A stretch of DNA of 18,415 nt from CACKLF01 sp002725175 (GTDB taxonomy: Bacteria > Pseudomonadota > Alphaproteobacteria > Rhodobacterales > Rhodobacteraceae): the NCBI GenBank assembly GCA_002725175.2, contig PBQX02000063.1:1-18415 (forward strand), given 5' to 3'. The translations under genes were made by a program, and so were the position numbers. Positions 7,105 through 14,657 of the stretch are shown here, one piece after another. The notes beneath the pieces are model-generated. The model saw only the letters and a list, made by a program, of their open reading frames with translations. It did not search any database and was not told the DNA's origin. Position 1 is the first letter of the stretch; each line of letters starts with the position of its first letter.

Positions 7105-8292
7105 ATGGCCAATAGAGAATTTTTACTTTCGGAACTTTTAACCAATACAAGTACGCCACCAGTTATGGAGGCCAGAAGATGGATTGACGAAGGTAAATTA
7201 AACCCTGCATTAAGCTTAATGAATTTGAGTCAAGCCGCCCCAATTGAAGCCCCTCCTCAAGAGCTTATTGACGACATTAAGAATTCTTTAAATTCGATAA
7301 GCTCACACACNTATGGGNCTGTATTAGGTTTGAACGAACTNCGAACAGAGGTCAGTAAAAAATGGACTGCGACTTATGACGCAGAAATCCANCCAAACGA
7401 AGTCGCGATAACATCAGGGTGTAATCAGGCTTTTTGTACTGCTATTTCTATAATTGCAAAACCTGGAGATAAGATCATACTGCCGGTGCCGTGGTATTTT
7501 AACCACAAGATGTGGCTCGACATAAAGGGAATTGAAGNTTTACCCTTGCCATGCACAGAAAATTTAGAGCCTGACATCAATCAGCTTCAAGAACTAGTTG
7601 ACCAAGATACAAAAGCACTGGTTCTCGTTACGCCAAACAATCCAACCGGAAAGGAATATTCTGAAGAAGTACTCANGAAATGCGCNCAATTTGTTAAGGA
7701 AAATANCTTATTTTTGATAGTTGATGAAACTTACAAGGATTTTCGTTCAGAAAAAGGTGCTCCACACAACCTTTTTAAAATTAGTGACTGGCGAGATTGG
7801 TATATTCACCTGTATTCATTTTCAAAATCTTATCGGCTTACAGGTCATAGAGTGGGGTTAATGATATCAAGNAGTAGATATTTAGNNCATGCAGAAAAAT
7901 TTCTAGATACAGTATCAATTTGTCCAAATCCTATTGGACAAAAAGCAGCTTTATTTGGTCTACAAAAATTAGATAAGTTTCTATCAGATGAGAGAGATAA
8001 AATACTTGAAAGACAGGTCACTCTTTTAGAGAATTTTGTTGATATANAAAATTGGCAGATAATTAGTAGTGGAGCATACTTTGCTTACTTAAGATATGAA
8101 GCCTCCAACAGTGCACAAAAGGTAGTTGAGAAAATGTTACTTGAAGCATCAACACTTATTCTACCAGGAACAATGTTTGGGCCGAAAGNAGACCTTAATC
8201 TTCAAAAAACTTTCAGAGTAGCGTTTGCTAACATAGAAAATTCTGAAATAATAGAATTTTGCAACCGATTAAGGCAAATTGACTGGAAATGA
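7105..8292 (+). CDS. Class I/II (fold type I) PLP-dependent aminotransferase
   Basis: 395 aa aspartate-aminotransferase-fold enzyme, probably cytosolic. The PLP lysine is K241 in YSFSKSYRLTGHRVG, the canonical class I/II pattern. PNNPTG (177-182) provides the cofactor asparagine and DETY (207-210) the aspartate and tyrosine that hold PLP. TFRVAF near 367-372 carries the arginine expected to bind the substrate carboxylate. Substrate specificity cannot be read. Neighbours parE and ppiD give no pathway clue; the dehydratase/cyclodeaminase pair about 5 kb upstream could be related only speculatively. The aminotransferase stop is followed after one base by the start of a tiny Cys-rich ORF. N bases do not disturb catalytic motifs. 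Confidence 0.85.
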   Translation: MANREFLLSELLTNTSTPPVMEARRWIDEGKLNPALSLMNLSQAAPIEAPPQELIDDIKNSLNSISSHXYGXVLGLNEXRTEVSKKWTATYDAEIXPNEVAITSGCNQAFCTAISIIAKPGDKIILPVPWYFNHKMWLDIKGIEXLPLPCTENLEPDINQLQELVDQDTKALVLVTPNNPTGKEYSEEVLXKCXQFVKENXLFLIVDETYKDFRSEKGAPHNLFKISDWRDWYIHLYSFSKSYRLTGHRVGLMISXSRYLXHAEKFLDTVSICPNPIGQKAALFGLQKLDKFLSDERDKILERQVTLLENFVDIXNWQIISSGAYFAYLRYEASNSAQKVVEKMLLEASTLILPGTMFGPKXDLNLQKTFRVAFANIENSEIIEFCNRLRQIDWK

Positions 8293-8293
8293 T

Positions 8294-8347
8294 ATGACCA
8301 CTTGCATAGCTTGTCAGTGTTGTTTAGAACATACCAATTATTTGTGA
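8294..8347 (+). CDS. Possible 17-residue Cys-rich leader ORF
   Basis: An ATG one base after the aminotransferase stop opens 17 codons, MTTCIACQCCLEHTNYL, ending in a TGA that overlaps the GAGGG ribosome site (8346-8350) of the ppiD-like gene. Four of 17 residues are cysteine, unusual in this AT-rich DNA. GGAAA at 8285-8289 could serve as a ribosome site. I recognise no family. It may be a translated leader coupling to ppiD, or simply a chance ORF. Confidence 0.22.
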   Translation: MTTCIACQCCLEHTNYL

Positions 8348-8354
8348 GGGTTTA

Positions 8355-10208
8355 ATGAAATTTTCTATTGGAAAGTTTTTTGCCTGGATTTTGGTTGGCT
8401 TCCTATTGTTAGGCCTATTAGGCTTTGGNATAACTGATGTATTGGTAGGTAGAAATAGTAATACAATCGCTAAGGTGGGAAAAAGCAAAATTTCCGCTCA
8501 AGAATTTGCCAGATCATTCCAGCAAGAATTGCGCTTTTATAGNCAACAATTAGGAAANGATATTTCTATAGACGAAGCCAAATCTTTAGGAATTCCTCAA
8601 GTAGTATTAGGAAAGTTAATAAATGGCAAAATTCTAGAAAGCAGTCTAAAAAGAATCGGACTATCTAGAGGTGACTTAGCTGTTTCTGAGATTATCTTGA
8701 GGGATAAAACATTTCATGATCTTTCTGGAACATTTAGCAAAGATATTTACAAATCAGCTATTTCAAGAGCAGGCTTAAAATTAAATGAATATGAAGACTT
8801 AATAAGAAATGAACTCAGCAGTTCACTTCTTTTAGGAGTTCANNAATCTAGCCAGANCAGAAATCCTTTTATAGTAAANTTACTTGCGAAATATATTTTA
8901 GAAAAAAGAAGTGGGTTAGCTTTTACGCTCGATCTTTCTGATACAAAAAACTCTTACCGCATTGATACTGGTGAACAAAAGGATTTTTATCAAAATAACT
9001 TGGAAACTTTCANGGTNCCCGAAACTTNAGAAATTTCCTACGCGATCTTAAGCGTAAAAGACATGGCTGAAAAAATTGAAATACAGGATGNTGAAATAAC
9101 TCAATTTTATGAAGATAACATTTCTAATATTGAAAGGGAGGCTGCCTACAATGTAGATAGAATGATTTTCAAATTGGAAGCTGAGGCTTTAGATTCATTG
9201 AAAAGGATTACTATTGGGCAAACTTCTTTTGATGAACTTGGNCAGGAAAAAGAATTANGTCCAGAAGATCTAAATTTAGGATTTCTAAGAATAAACGAAT
9301 TTGAAGAAAGTGCCAGAGAACAAATAGAGAGCTCTGAGAAAGGTGATATAATTGGACCGCTAAAAAGTGGACTTGGCTACGCAATTTATCGAGTCAATGA
9401 TTTTCAGCCTGCATTTAAGCCAACTATTGAGGAACTGAGAGATAATATAAAAACCAAGCTCTCTTATGAAAAAAGCTATGACAGAATTGATAATATCATA
9501 AACGACGCAAACGAGGAAATAGCCGCCGGTGCTAATTTTGAAGACCTTAAGAAATTAGGACCCTTTCAGCAGAAAGAATTAAACTATAATAGCACTGCAA
9601 CGCTACCCAACTATCTAGAAAATCCTGAATTTAAGAGATTTTTAGCATCCTTAGAAGAATACCCTTCTGATATTTTAAGACTTCCTAACGGTTCAATAAT
9701 TACGGCAAAATTAGAAAATATTCGTGATAGCTATATCCCAGAATTTGATGAAATTAAGGATAAAATATTCGATCAGCTTGCATTAGAAAGAATTAATCAA
9801 AAACTAAGGACTATATCTGAGTCTACACAATCCGACTTTTCAAATTCTTCATTATCAGCAAAACCTACATTAGAGGAATTTAAGGAAGAGATTTTTAATG
9901 ATATAGATCGGTCCTTTTCCAATGCTACGCTGACCTCAGAAATTGTTGAAAATNTATTTAAAATTGAGAAAAAATACGGCTTTTNTTCCAATATTGTGGA
10001 TGGAAAGCTGACCTTATTTCAGCTGACAGATATTTTGGAGTTTGANGAAACAAGTGAACTGACCAAATCTATCATTTTAAAGATTCAAAAAAACCTCCGC
10101 TCTCAGATACAGAATGACATTGGGTATTATTTTATTAATTCTTTGAGAGAAAATGTTGAAATTGATGTTAATTCGGTTGCCATAGATAATATTTTGTCCC
10201 GGTTCTAA
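8355..10208 (+). CDS. PpiD/SurA-like periplasmic peptidyl-prolyl isomerase, membrane-anchored
   Basis: 617 aa protein with a single N-terminal membrane segment (about residues 8-28) and a long periplasmic part, the PpiD layout. Family role: a chaperone at the Sec translocon helping outer-membrane and periplasmic proteins fold. A SurA-N-like helical region (about 35-190) begins with an IAKVGKSKISAQEF segment typical of the family. A divergent parvulin-type domain (about 260-350) contains LNLGFLRINEFEE and GDIIGPLKSGLGYAIYRV, matching the family's lgwf and GeisgPv.s.fGyHii.v patterns. As in many PpiD proteins the isomerase site may be weak. The C-terminal half is largely helical with no recognised domain. 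GAGGG (8346-8350) precedes the ATG by 4 bases. The stop codon is followed directly, in frame, by the trpG remnant. Confidence 0.85.
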   Translation: MKFSIGKFFAWILVGFLLLGLLGFXITDVLVGRNSNTIAKVGKSKISAQEFARSFQQELRFYXQQLGXDISIDEAKSLGIPQVVLGKLINGKILESSLKRIGLSRGDLAVSEIILRDKTFHDLSGTFSKDIYKSAISRAGLKLNEYEDLIRNELSSSLLLGVXXSSQXRNPFIVXLLAKYILEKRSGLAFTLDLSDTKNSYRIDTGEQKDFYQNNLETFXXPETXEISYAILSVKDMAEKIEIQDXEITQFYEDNISNIEREAAYNVDRMIFKLEAEALDSLKRITIGQTSFDELXQEKELXPEDLNLGFLRINEFEESAREQIESSEKGDIIGPLKSGLGYAIYRVNDFQPAFKPTIEELRDNIKTKLSYEKSYDRIDNIINDANEEIAAGANFEDLKKLGPFQQKELNYNSTATLPNYLENPEFKRFLASLEEYPSDILRLPNGSIITAKLENIRDSYIPEFDEIKDKIFDQLALERINQKLRTISESTQSDFSNSSLSAKPTLEEFKEEIFNDIDRSFSNATLTSEIVENXFKIEKKYGFXSNIVDGKLTLFQLTDILEFXETSELTKSIILKIQKNLRSQIQNDIGYYFINSLRENVEIDVNSVAIDNILSRF

Positions 10209-10229
10209 GAGACGCAATCAAAATATTAT

Positions 10230-10361
10230 ATGAAAATTATAGGCAAAGTAAAAAAGCAAATGATTTTTAGTGTACAAGTCCATATAGAATCAATAGCATT
10301 AAATTTAGGTGAGATGATAATTAGTAACTTAATTCATATTGAAGACTCCAATGAAGATTAA
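10230..10361 (+). pseudogene. trpG: C-terminal remnant of trpG (anthranilate synthase glutaminase)
   Basis: The frame starting right after the ppiD stop stays open to TAA at 10359-10361. From ATG 10230 it encodes 43 residues. The segment VQVHIESIALNLGEMIISN (codons from 10272) lines up with the TrpG C-terminus, usually GVQFHPESI followed by a glycine and an NF helix. The upstream KIIGKVKK resembles the usual IMGvrHk strand. The class I amidotransferase His and Glu are kept, but Phe and Pro are replaced, and the catalytic Cys domain (about 150 residues) is absent. It ends 11 bases inside trpD, as an intact trpG preceding trpD could. Read as a deletion scar; an assembly error is the alternative. 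It cannot be a functional glutaminase. Confidence 0.75.
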
Positions 10362-11388
10362 TGCGAAAGAAATTATTTCAAAAGCTATACGCTCTAGCTT
10401 ATCCCTTGAGGACACTGAATCAGCCTTTGCCGCAATAATGGCAGGAGAATTTACTGAAGCCCAAATTGCTGGATTATTAGTTGCGCTTTCAACAAGAGGC
10501 GAAAGTGTCGAGGAAATTGCTGGTGCCGCTAAAGCAATGAGAAACGCCTGTAATAAAGTTAATGCCCCAGAAAAATCTATTGATATAGTGGGAACAGGTG
10601 GTGATGGCAAAGGAACCTTAAATATCTCTACAGCCTCAGCTTTAGTCGTTGCGGGATGCGGAGTAACTGTGGCCAAGCACGGAAATAAAAATTTATCCTC
10701 TTTATCAGGAGCNGCTGATGTTTTGGCTCAAAGTGGTGTAAATATAAAAATTCTACCCTCTAAGGTGGAAACGTCGATTAATACTATTGGTATTGGTTTT
10801 ATGATGGCACCCACTCACCATCCAGCAATGAAAAATGTTATGCCAACCAGGCAAGCGCTAGGAATACGCACGATTTTTAATATACTGGGTCCACTTACCA
10901 ATCCTGCATGTGTAAAATTTCAACTCACAGGTTGNTATGATAAAAATTTACTTATACCAATGGCGGAAACACTAAAAAAATTAGGTACGAAAAAGGCCTG
11001 GCTTGTACATGGCAGTGACGGAACAGACGAAATTTCAATAAGCGGCGACACTGATGTCGTAGAACTTGATAATGGCTCAATAAGAGAATTTAAAATCCAT
11101 CCGAACGATGCCGAATTAAAAGTTCGAAATCTGAAAGAGATAATTGGAGGATCGCCAGAACACAATAAAAATGCTCTTTTATCCCTTCTGGGTGGTGTGT
11201 CCTCAGCTTATAGAGATAGTGTAATTTTTAATTCTGCAGCTGCTCTCGTTATTTCAGGTAAAGCAAAAACCCTAATNAAAGGAGCAGAGNTAGCTAAGCA
11301 GTCAATAGATTCTGGGAGCGCGAAATTAAAACTCGAAGCTTTAGTTGATTTTACAAATAGAGATTATAATGGCTCAAACAATTCTTGA
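10351..11388 (+). CDS. trpD: Anthranilate phosphoribosyltransferase
   Basis: Transfers phosphoribose from PRPP to anthranilate, the second step of tryptophan synthesis; cytosolic, 345 aa. PRPP and metal motifs are GTGGD (81-85), NIST (91-94) and KHGNK (109-113). RQALGIRTIFNILGPLTNPA and VHGSDGTDEIS follow the family order. The usual SSkSG loop reads SSLSG here and the usual Arg of KHGNR is Lys, both mild departures. Start: ATG 10351 gives the normal N-terminus; an in-frame TTG at 10339 would add four residues. No good ribosome site precedes the ATG, so translation may be coupled to the overlapping trpG remnant frame. trpC begins 20 bases before the trpD stop. Confidence 0.95.
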   Translation: MKINAKEIISKAIRSSLSLEDTESAFAAIMAGEFTEAQIAGLLVALSTRGESVEEIAGAAKAMRNACNKVNAPEKSIDIVGTGGDGKGTLNISTASALVVAGCGVTVAKHGNKNLSSLSGXADVLAQSGVNIKILPSKVETSINTIGIGFMMAPTHHPAMKNVMPTRQALGIRTIFNILGPLTNPACVKFQLTGXYDKNLLIPMAETLKKLGTKKAWLVHGSDGTDEISISGDTDVVELDNGSIREFKIHPNDAELKVRNLKEIIGGSPEHNKNALLSLLGGVSSAYRDSVIFNSAAALVISGKAKTLXKGAEXAKQSIDSGSAKLKLEALVDFTNRDYNGSNNS

Positions 11389-12157
11389 AAAAATTAAAGC
11401 ATATAAGCTTGTAGAAATTTCTGAGAAAAAAAAAGTTAATCCGGCTTCGAAGCTTAGGGAAAGAATTACCGATAAAAATCAGAAAAGTCCTTTCCTTAAG
11501 GCAATTTTAAACAAGGAAGGAAAAACCCATTCCATAATTGCNGAGATAAAAAAAGCAAGCCCATCCAAAGGAGTAATAAGGGAAAATTTTGACCCTTTGA
11601 ATATTGCAAAAGAATACGAAAGGGGTGGAGCAAGCTGTATATCTGTTTTAACAGATGGCCCTTCTTTTATGGGAAGTGAGAAAGATCTTATCGAAGTTAA
11701 GTCAGNAAGCAATCTACCTATTCTTAGAAAGGATTTTATATTTGATGAATATCAATTACTAGAATCTAAAGTTATTGGTGCAGACTGCGTACTTCTCATT
11801 TTATCGGCCTTAGATTTTTCTCAAGCCAGGGATTTAGAAGATTTTGCTCTTCTTATTGGCCTAGAAGTTTTAATCGAAATCCATAATAAAGATGAACTAA
11901 GCGTGGCTAATGATATGAANTCTCCTTTAATAGGTATAAATAACAGAAACTTNCATACTTTTAAAACTGACACATCTTTAACAAAAGATTTGGCTCCTTA
12001 CTTAAAACCAAAAAAAACATTAATATCTGAGAGTGGCCTTTCGAACCGAATCCACTTAGATGAATTAGCAAAAATTGGAACACACGGCTTTCTAATGGGA
12101 GAGACATTAATGAAAAGCAACAATATCACCGCAGAATTAAACTATCTAGTAAAGTAG
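11369..12157 (+). CDS. trpC: Indole-3-glycerol-phosphate synthase
   Basis: Closes the indole ring of carboxyphenylamino-deoxyribulose phosphate, the fourth step of tryptophan synthesis. It is a TIM barrel, monofunctional, 262 aa with no fused TrpF domain. Catalytic residues are visible: E59 and K61 in EIKKASPSKG, K121 in RKDFI, the glutamate in VLIEIH, the asparagine in GINNRN, and the serine in ISESG. The ATG at 11369 gives the alphaproteobacterial N-terminus (MAQTILEKIKAYK). An upstream in-frame ATG-like start at 11345 is unlikely. The gene overlaps trpD by 20 bases and precedes moaC by 9, so it belongs to a tight operon. trpF, trpA and trpB are not in the window. Confidence 0.95.
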   Translation: MAQTILEKIKAYKLVEISEKKKVNPASKLRERITDKNQKSPFLKAILNKEGKTHSIIXEIKKASPSKGVIRENFDPLNIAKEYERGGASCISVLTDGPSFMGSEKDLIEVKSXSNLPILRKDFIFDEYQLLESKVIGADCVLLILSALDFSQARDLEDFALLIGLEVLIEIHNKDELSVANDMXSPLIGINNRNXHTFKTDTSLTKDLAPYLKPKKTLISESGLSNRIHLDELAKIGTHGFLMGETLMKSNNITAELNYLVK

Positions 12158-12166
12158 TATTTTAAA

Positions 12167-12637
12167 ATGACATTTTCTCACCTAGATAAAAGTGGAAACG
12201 CGAAATTTGTAGATATATCATTAAAGAAAAATACTTCCAGAGAGGCGGAAGCAGAAGCATTTGTTACTATGAGTTCAAAAGCATTTTTATTGCTAGAAAA
12301 GGAAANNTCTAAAAAAGGAAATGTTTTAGCTGTGGCCCAATTAGCGGGCATAATGGCTGGAAAAAAAACTCATGAACTAATTCCATTATGCCACCTTATT
12401 CCTACAACTTCTATAAATGTAACATTTAGAATAGATCACAAAAATACTAAATTAAAGGTAATAGGGAAAAGTAAGACCGTCTATAATACAGGTGTTGAAA
12501 TGGAAGCATTAACTGCTGTAAGCGTCGCTGCATTAACGGTTTATGANATGATAAAAGCTGTAGATAAAGGCGCCACCATTAGCGAAATAAAGCTTGTTAA
12601 AAAAAAAGGTGGGAAGTCAGGTAATTATANGGCTTGA
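12167..12637 (+). CDS. moaC: Cyclic pyranopterin monophosphate synthase
   Basis: Converts the MoaA product (3',8-cyclo-7,8-dihydro-GTP) to cyclic pyranopterin monophosphate in molybdenum cofactor synthesis. Cytosolic hexamer, 156 aa, normal length. Signatures are IPLCHLIP (72-79), TGVEMEALTAVSVAALTVY (108-126) and KAVDKG (130-135). The residue at 127 contains an N, and GAN can only be Asp or Glu; Asp fits the family YDM. The usual cysteine after YDM is isoleucine. moaC and moeA inside the trpDC unit are a conserved alphaproteobacterial arrangement. The gap to trpC is 9 bases and to moeA 3 bases. Confidence 0.96.
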   Translation: MTFSHLDKSGNAKFVDISLKKNTSREAEAEAFVTMSSKAFLLLEKEXSKKGNVLAVAQLAGIMAGKKTHELIPLCHLIPTTSINVTFRIDHKNTKLKVIGKSKTVYNTGVEMEALTAVSVAALTVYXMIKAVDKGATISEIKLVKKKGGKSGNYXA

Positions 12638-12640
12638 ACC

Positions 12641-13831
12641 ATGAATAAAGTATCTCAGGAACGAGCTCTCAAAATTATTTTGAGTTTAATTAAGCCTCTC
12701 GGAAAAGAGACAGTTTCAATTGAAAACAGTTNTGGAAGAACCTTAGCTGAAGACATTGTCGCAAAAAATTTTTCACCTCCTGCTGACTGCTCATCAATGG
12801 ATGGATACGGAATTAATTCCTATAAAAAAGGCAGCACAAACGGCTACAGGCTAGTTGGNGAGGTGCAAGCCGGAAAATCTTATTATAAGGATGTGAAACC
12901 AGGCGAGGCGGTAAGAATTTTCACAGGTGCTAATATNCCAAAAGGAGTGGATAAAATNATTCCNCAAGAAAATNTATTATCAAAAATAGGAAATAATCTT
13001 AAGTTTCTNNATAGCANCGANAAATTTATACGATCAAAAGGTNCTAATTTTAAGCCTGGCTTTAAAATAAANAAAAACAATCTNTTAAGCCCTAGCTTAA
13101 TTTCTCTAATTGCNGCCATGAATTTTGGTAAAATTTCTGTTTTAAAAAAACCAAAAGTTGCAATTCTTAGCATTGGAAATGAACTNTCATATCCAGGAAA
13201 TTCATTAAAAAATTGCAAGATCAGTTCATCAAATGCATATGGTCTAAAAGCCTTTATACAGAGCAAAAATGGTGAAGCTTATTTAAAGCCAATCATAAAG
13301 GATGAAGAGGACGCCATTACCCAAAGTATTAGACAATCACTTAAATTTGATTTGATTATAACAATTGGAGGGGCCTCTGTTGGGAAATATGATTTGGTCT
13401 ATGATGCGGCTTTAAAAGCTGGGATTACTTTTTCTTTCACTCAAGTCAATATGAGGCCAGGAAAACCTTTCAAGGCGGGACAAAAAGGTAATACTTTATT
13501 TTTTTCAATTCCCGGAAACCCGGTTTCATCCCTTATTTGCTCTCAATTATTTATTGGTCCGGTCTTGGATAAGTTGCAAGGCAATATCCATTCATTAAAC
13601 GTTAAGGAAGCACTATTGATTGAAGATATGGAAGCAAATGGCAATAGAAAACATTTCATTCGTTCCAAATTAATTCAAAAAAATAACAAATCTTACGTTA
13701 AACCTTTCAAGAATCAGGACAGTTCTAATCTAACAATTCTAAATAAAGCTAATTCACTAATTATGAGAGAGGAATATGCACCAGCCGTTAAAAAAGGAGG
13801 AAAAGTTAAAATAATAAAATTAAGCATATAA
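12641..13831 (+). CDS. moeA: Molybdopterin molybdenumtransferase
   Basis: Inserts molybdenum into adenylylated molybdopterin, the last general step of Mo cofactor synthesis; 396 aa. Recognised by PPADCSSMDGYGI (46-58), VRIFTGAN (about 87-94), LSIGNE (about 177-182), IITIGGASVGKYDLV (MoeA usually has a sGGvSvGdyD pattern), MRPGKPFKAG and FFSIPGNPVSSL. N bases are dense at 12937-13084 (11 in 148 bases), including non-third codon positions, so residues around 100-148 are uncertain, though the frame stays open. The final gene of the trpDC-moaC-moeA run; lexA follows with its own promoter. Confidence 0.94.
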   Translation: MNKVSQERALKIILSLIKPLGKETVSIENSXGRTLAEDIVAKNFSPPADCSSMDGYGINSYKKGSTNGYRLVXEVQAGKSYYKDVKPGEAVRIFTGANXPKGVDKXIXQENXLSKIGNNLKFXXSXXKFIRSKGXNFKPGFKIXKNNXLSPSLISLIXAMNFGKISVLKKPKVAILSIGNEXSYPGNSLKNCKISSSNAYGLKAFIQSKNGEAYLKPIIKDEEDAITQSIRQSLKFDLIITIGGASVGKYDLVYDAALKAGITFSFTQVNMRPGKPFKAGQKGNTLFFSIPGNPVSSLICSQLFIGPVLDKLQGNIHSLNVKEALLIEDMEANGNRKHFIRSKLIQKNNKSYVKPFKNQDSSNLTILNKANSLIMREEYAPAVKKGGKVKIIKLSI

Positions 13832-13834
13832 ACG

Positions 13835-13863
13835 TTGACACAAAAGGTGAACACCTATAGAAC
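13835..13863 (+). promoter_or_regulatory. lexA promoter
   Basis: A perfect -35 hexamer TTGACA (13835-13840) begins four bases after the moeA stop. The -10 lies within the LexA box: TATAGA (13856-13861, 15-base spacer) or TAGAAC (13858-13863, 17-base spacer). The overlap places repressor and RNA polymerase in competition, which fits autoregulation. Confidence 0.65.
13849..13863. promoter_or_regulatory. LexA box (SOS operator), alphaproteobacterial type
   Basis: GAACACCTATAGAAC is a perfect direct repeat GAAC-N7-GAAC (GTTC-N7-GTTC on the other strand), the known alphaproteobacterial LexA site and distinct from the CTG-N10-CAG site of gammaproteobacteria. It ends 18 bases before the lexA start and covers the -10 region. 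Confidence 0.88.
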
Positions 13864-13881
13864 ATTTATAGGGAGATTATT

Positions 13882-14565
13882 ATGATTACAAGAAAACAAT
13901 TGGAACTATTCAACTATATACATAGGGAAGTAACAAATTCGGGTGTAGCTCCCTCCTTTGACGAAATGAAAGAGGCATTAAACCTTAAGTCTAAGTCTGG
14001 AATTCATAGACTTATAAGCGGACTGGAGGAAAGAGGTTTTATAAAAAAACTTTCCCATAGAGCTCGNGCAATTGAGATCTTAAAATATCCAGCTGGATTC
14101 ACCGAAACTAAAAGCCCTTCAAAAAATGTCATTATGATTGACCGTGATAAGCCTTTTACANGNATTTCGGATAATAATTCTGCCGTGTCAGAAGTTCCCA
14201 TGATGGGAAGAATAGCAGCTGGCTCACCATTGGAGGCNATAAATGATTTTTCCCAAAATTTAGATGTTCCGAGNTATTTAATAGGTAGCGGTGACCATTA
14301 TGCATTGGAAGTTAAAGGNGAATCTATGATAGACGCCGGCATACGAAATGGCGACACAATCTTGGTTCGAGAACAAAAATATGCCAATAATGGTGAAATT
14401 GTAGTTGCCTTAATTTCTGGACAAGAAGCTACGCTNAAAAAATTCATTAAAAACGGAAATGAAATTCACCTTAAAGCGGAAAATATAGATTTTGATGATC
14501 AAGTTTATCCAGCAAGTGAAGTGCAAATCCAAGGAAAATTAGTAGGCTTACTTAGAACATACTAG
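13882..14565 (+). CDS. lexA: LexA repressor
   Basis: SOS repressor with self-cleavage, 227 aa. The N-terminal winged helix-turn-helix (about 1-65) holds SFDEMKEALNLKSKSGIHRL, the recognition-helix sequence typical of alphaproteobacteria. The cleavage site is A113-G114 in GRIAAGSPLE, the catalytic serine is S148 in ESMIDAGI, and the general-base lysine is K186 in EATxKKF. GGGAG (13871-13875) stands 6 bases from the ATG. The upstream LexA box indicates autorepression. RecA-triggered cleavage would derepress this and other SOS genes. No further SOS gene is seen in the window. Confidence 0.97.
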   Translation: MITRKQLELFNYIHREVTNSGVAPSFDEMKEALNLKSKSGIHRLISGLEERGFIKKLSHRAXAIEILKYPAGFTETKSPSKNVIMIDRDKPFTXISDNNSAVSEVPMMGRIAAGSPLEXINDFSQNLDVPXYLIGSGDHYALEVKXESMIDAGIRNGDTILVREQKYANNGEIVVALISGQEATXKKFIKNGNEIHLKAENIDFDDQVYPASEVQIQGKLVGLLRTY

Positions 14566-14657
14566 GGATATTATTATTGATATAATTAATAATTTTATTT
14601 ATTAGTTNAANAGTTCTTANTCAAANATATTTCATAGCACTGCATAAAGGATTTCTA

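Noticed and set aside
7105..8292. The aminotransferase as BhcA completing a beta-hydroxyaspartate cycle
   Set aside because: BhcA resembles serine-glyoxylate-type class V enzymes, whereas this protein has class I/II motifs (PNNPTG, SFSK) and is 5 kb away.
14566..14657. AT-rich partial hairpin after lexA as terminator, or a relic of a gene often found between lexA and gltX such as comEC
   Set aside because: The stem is A/T only, and no frame gives recognisable ComEC-like residues.
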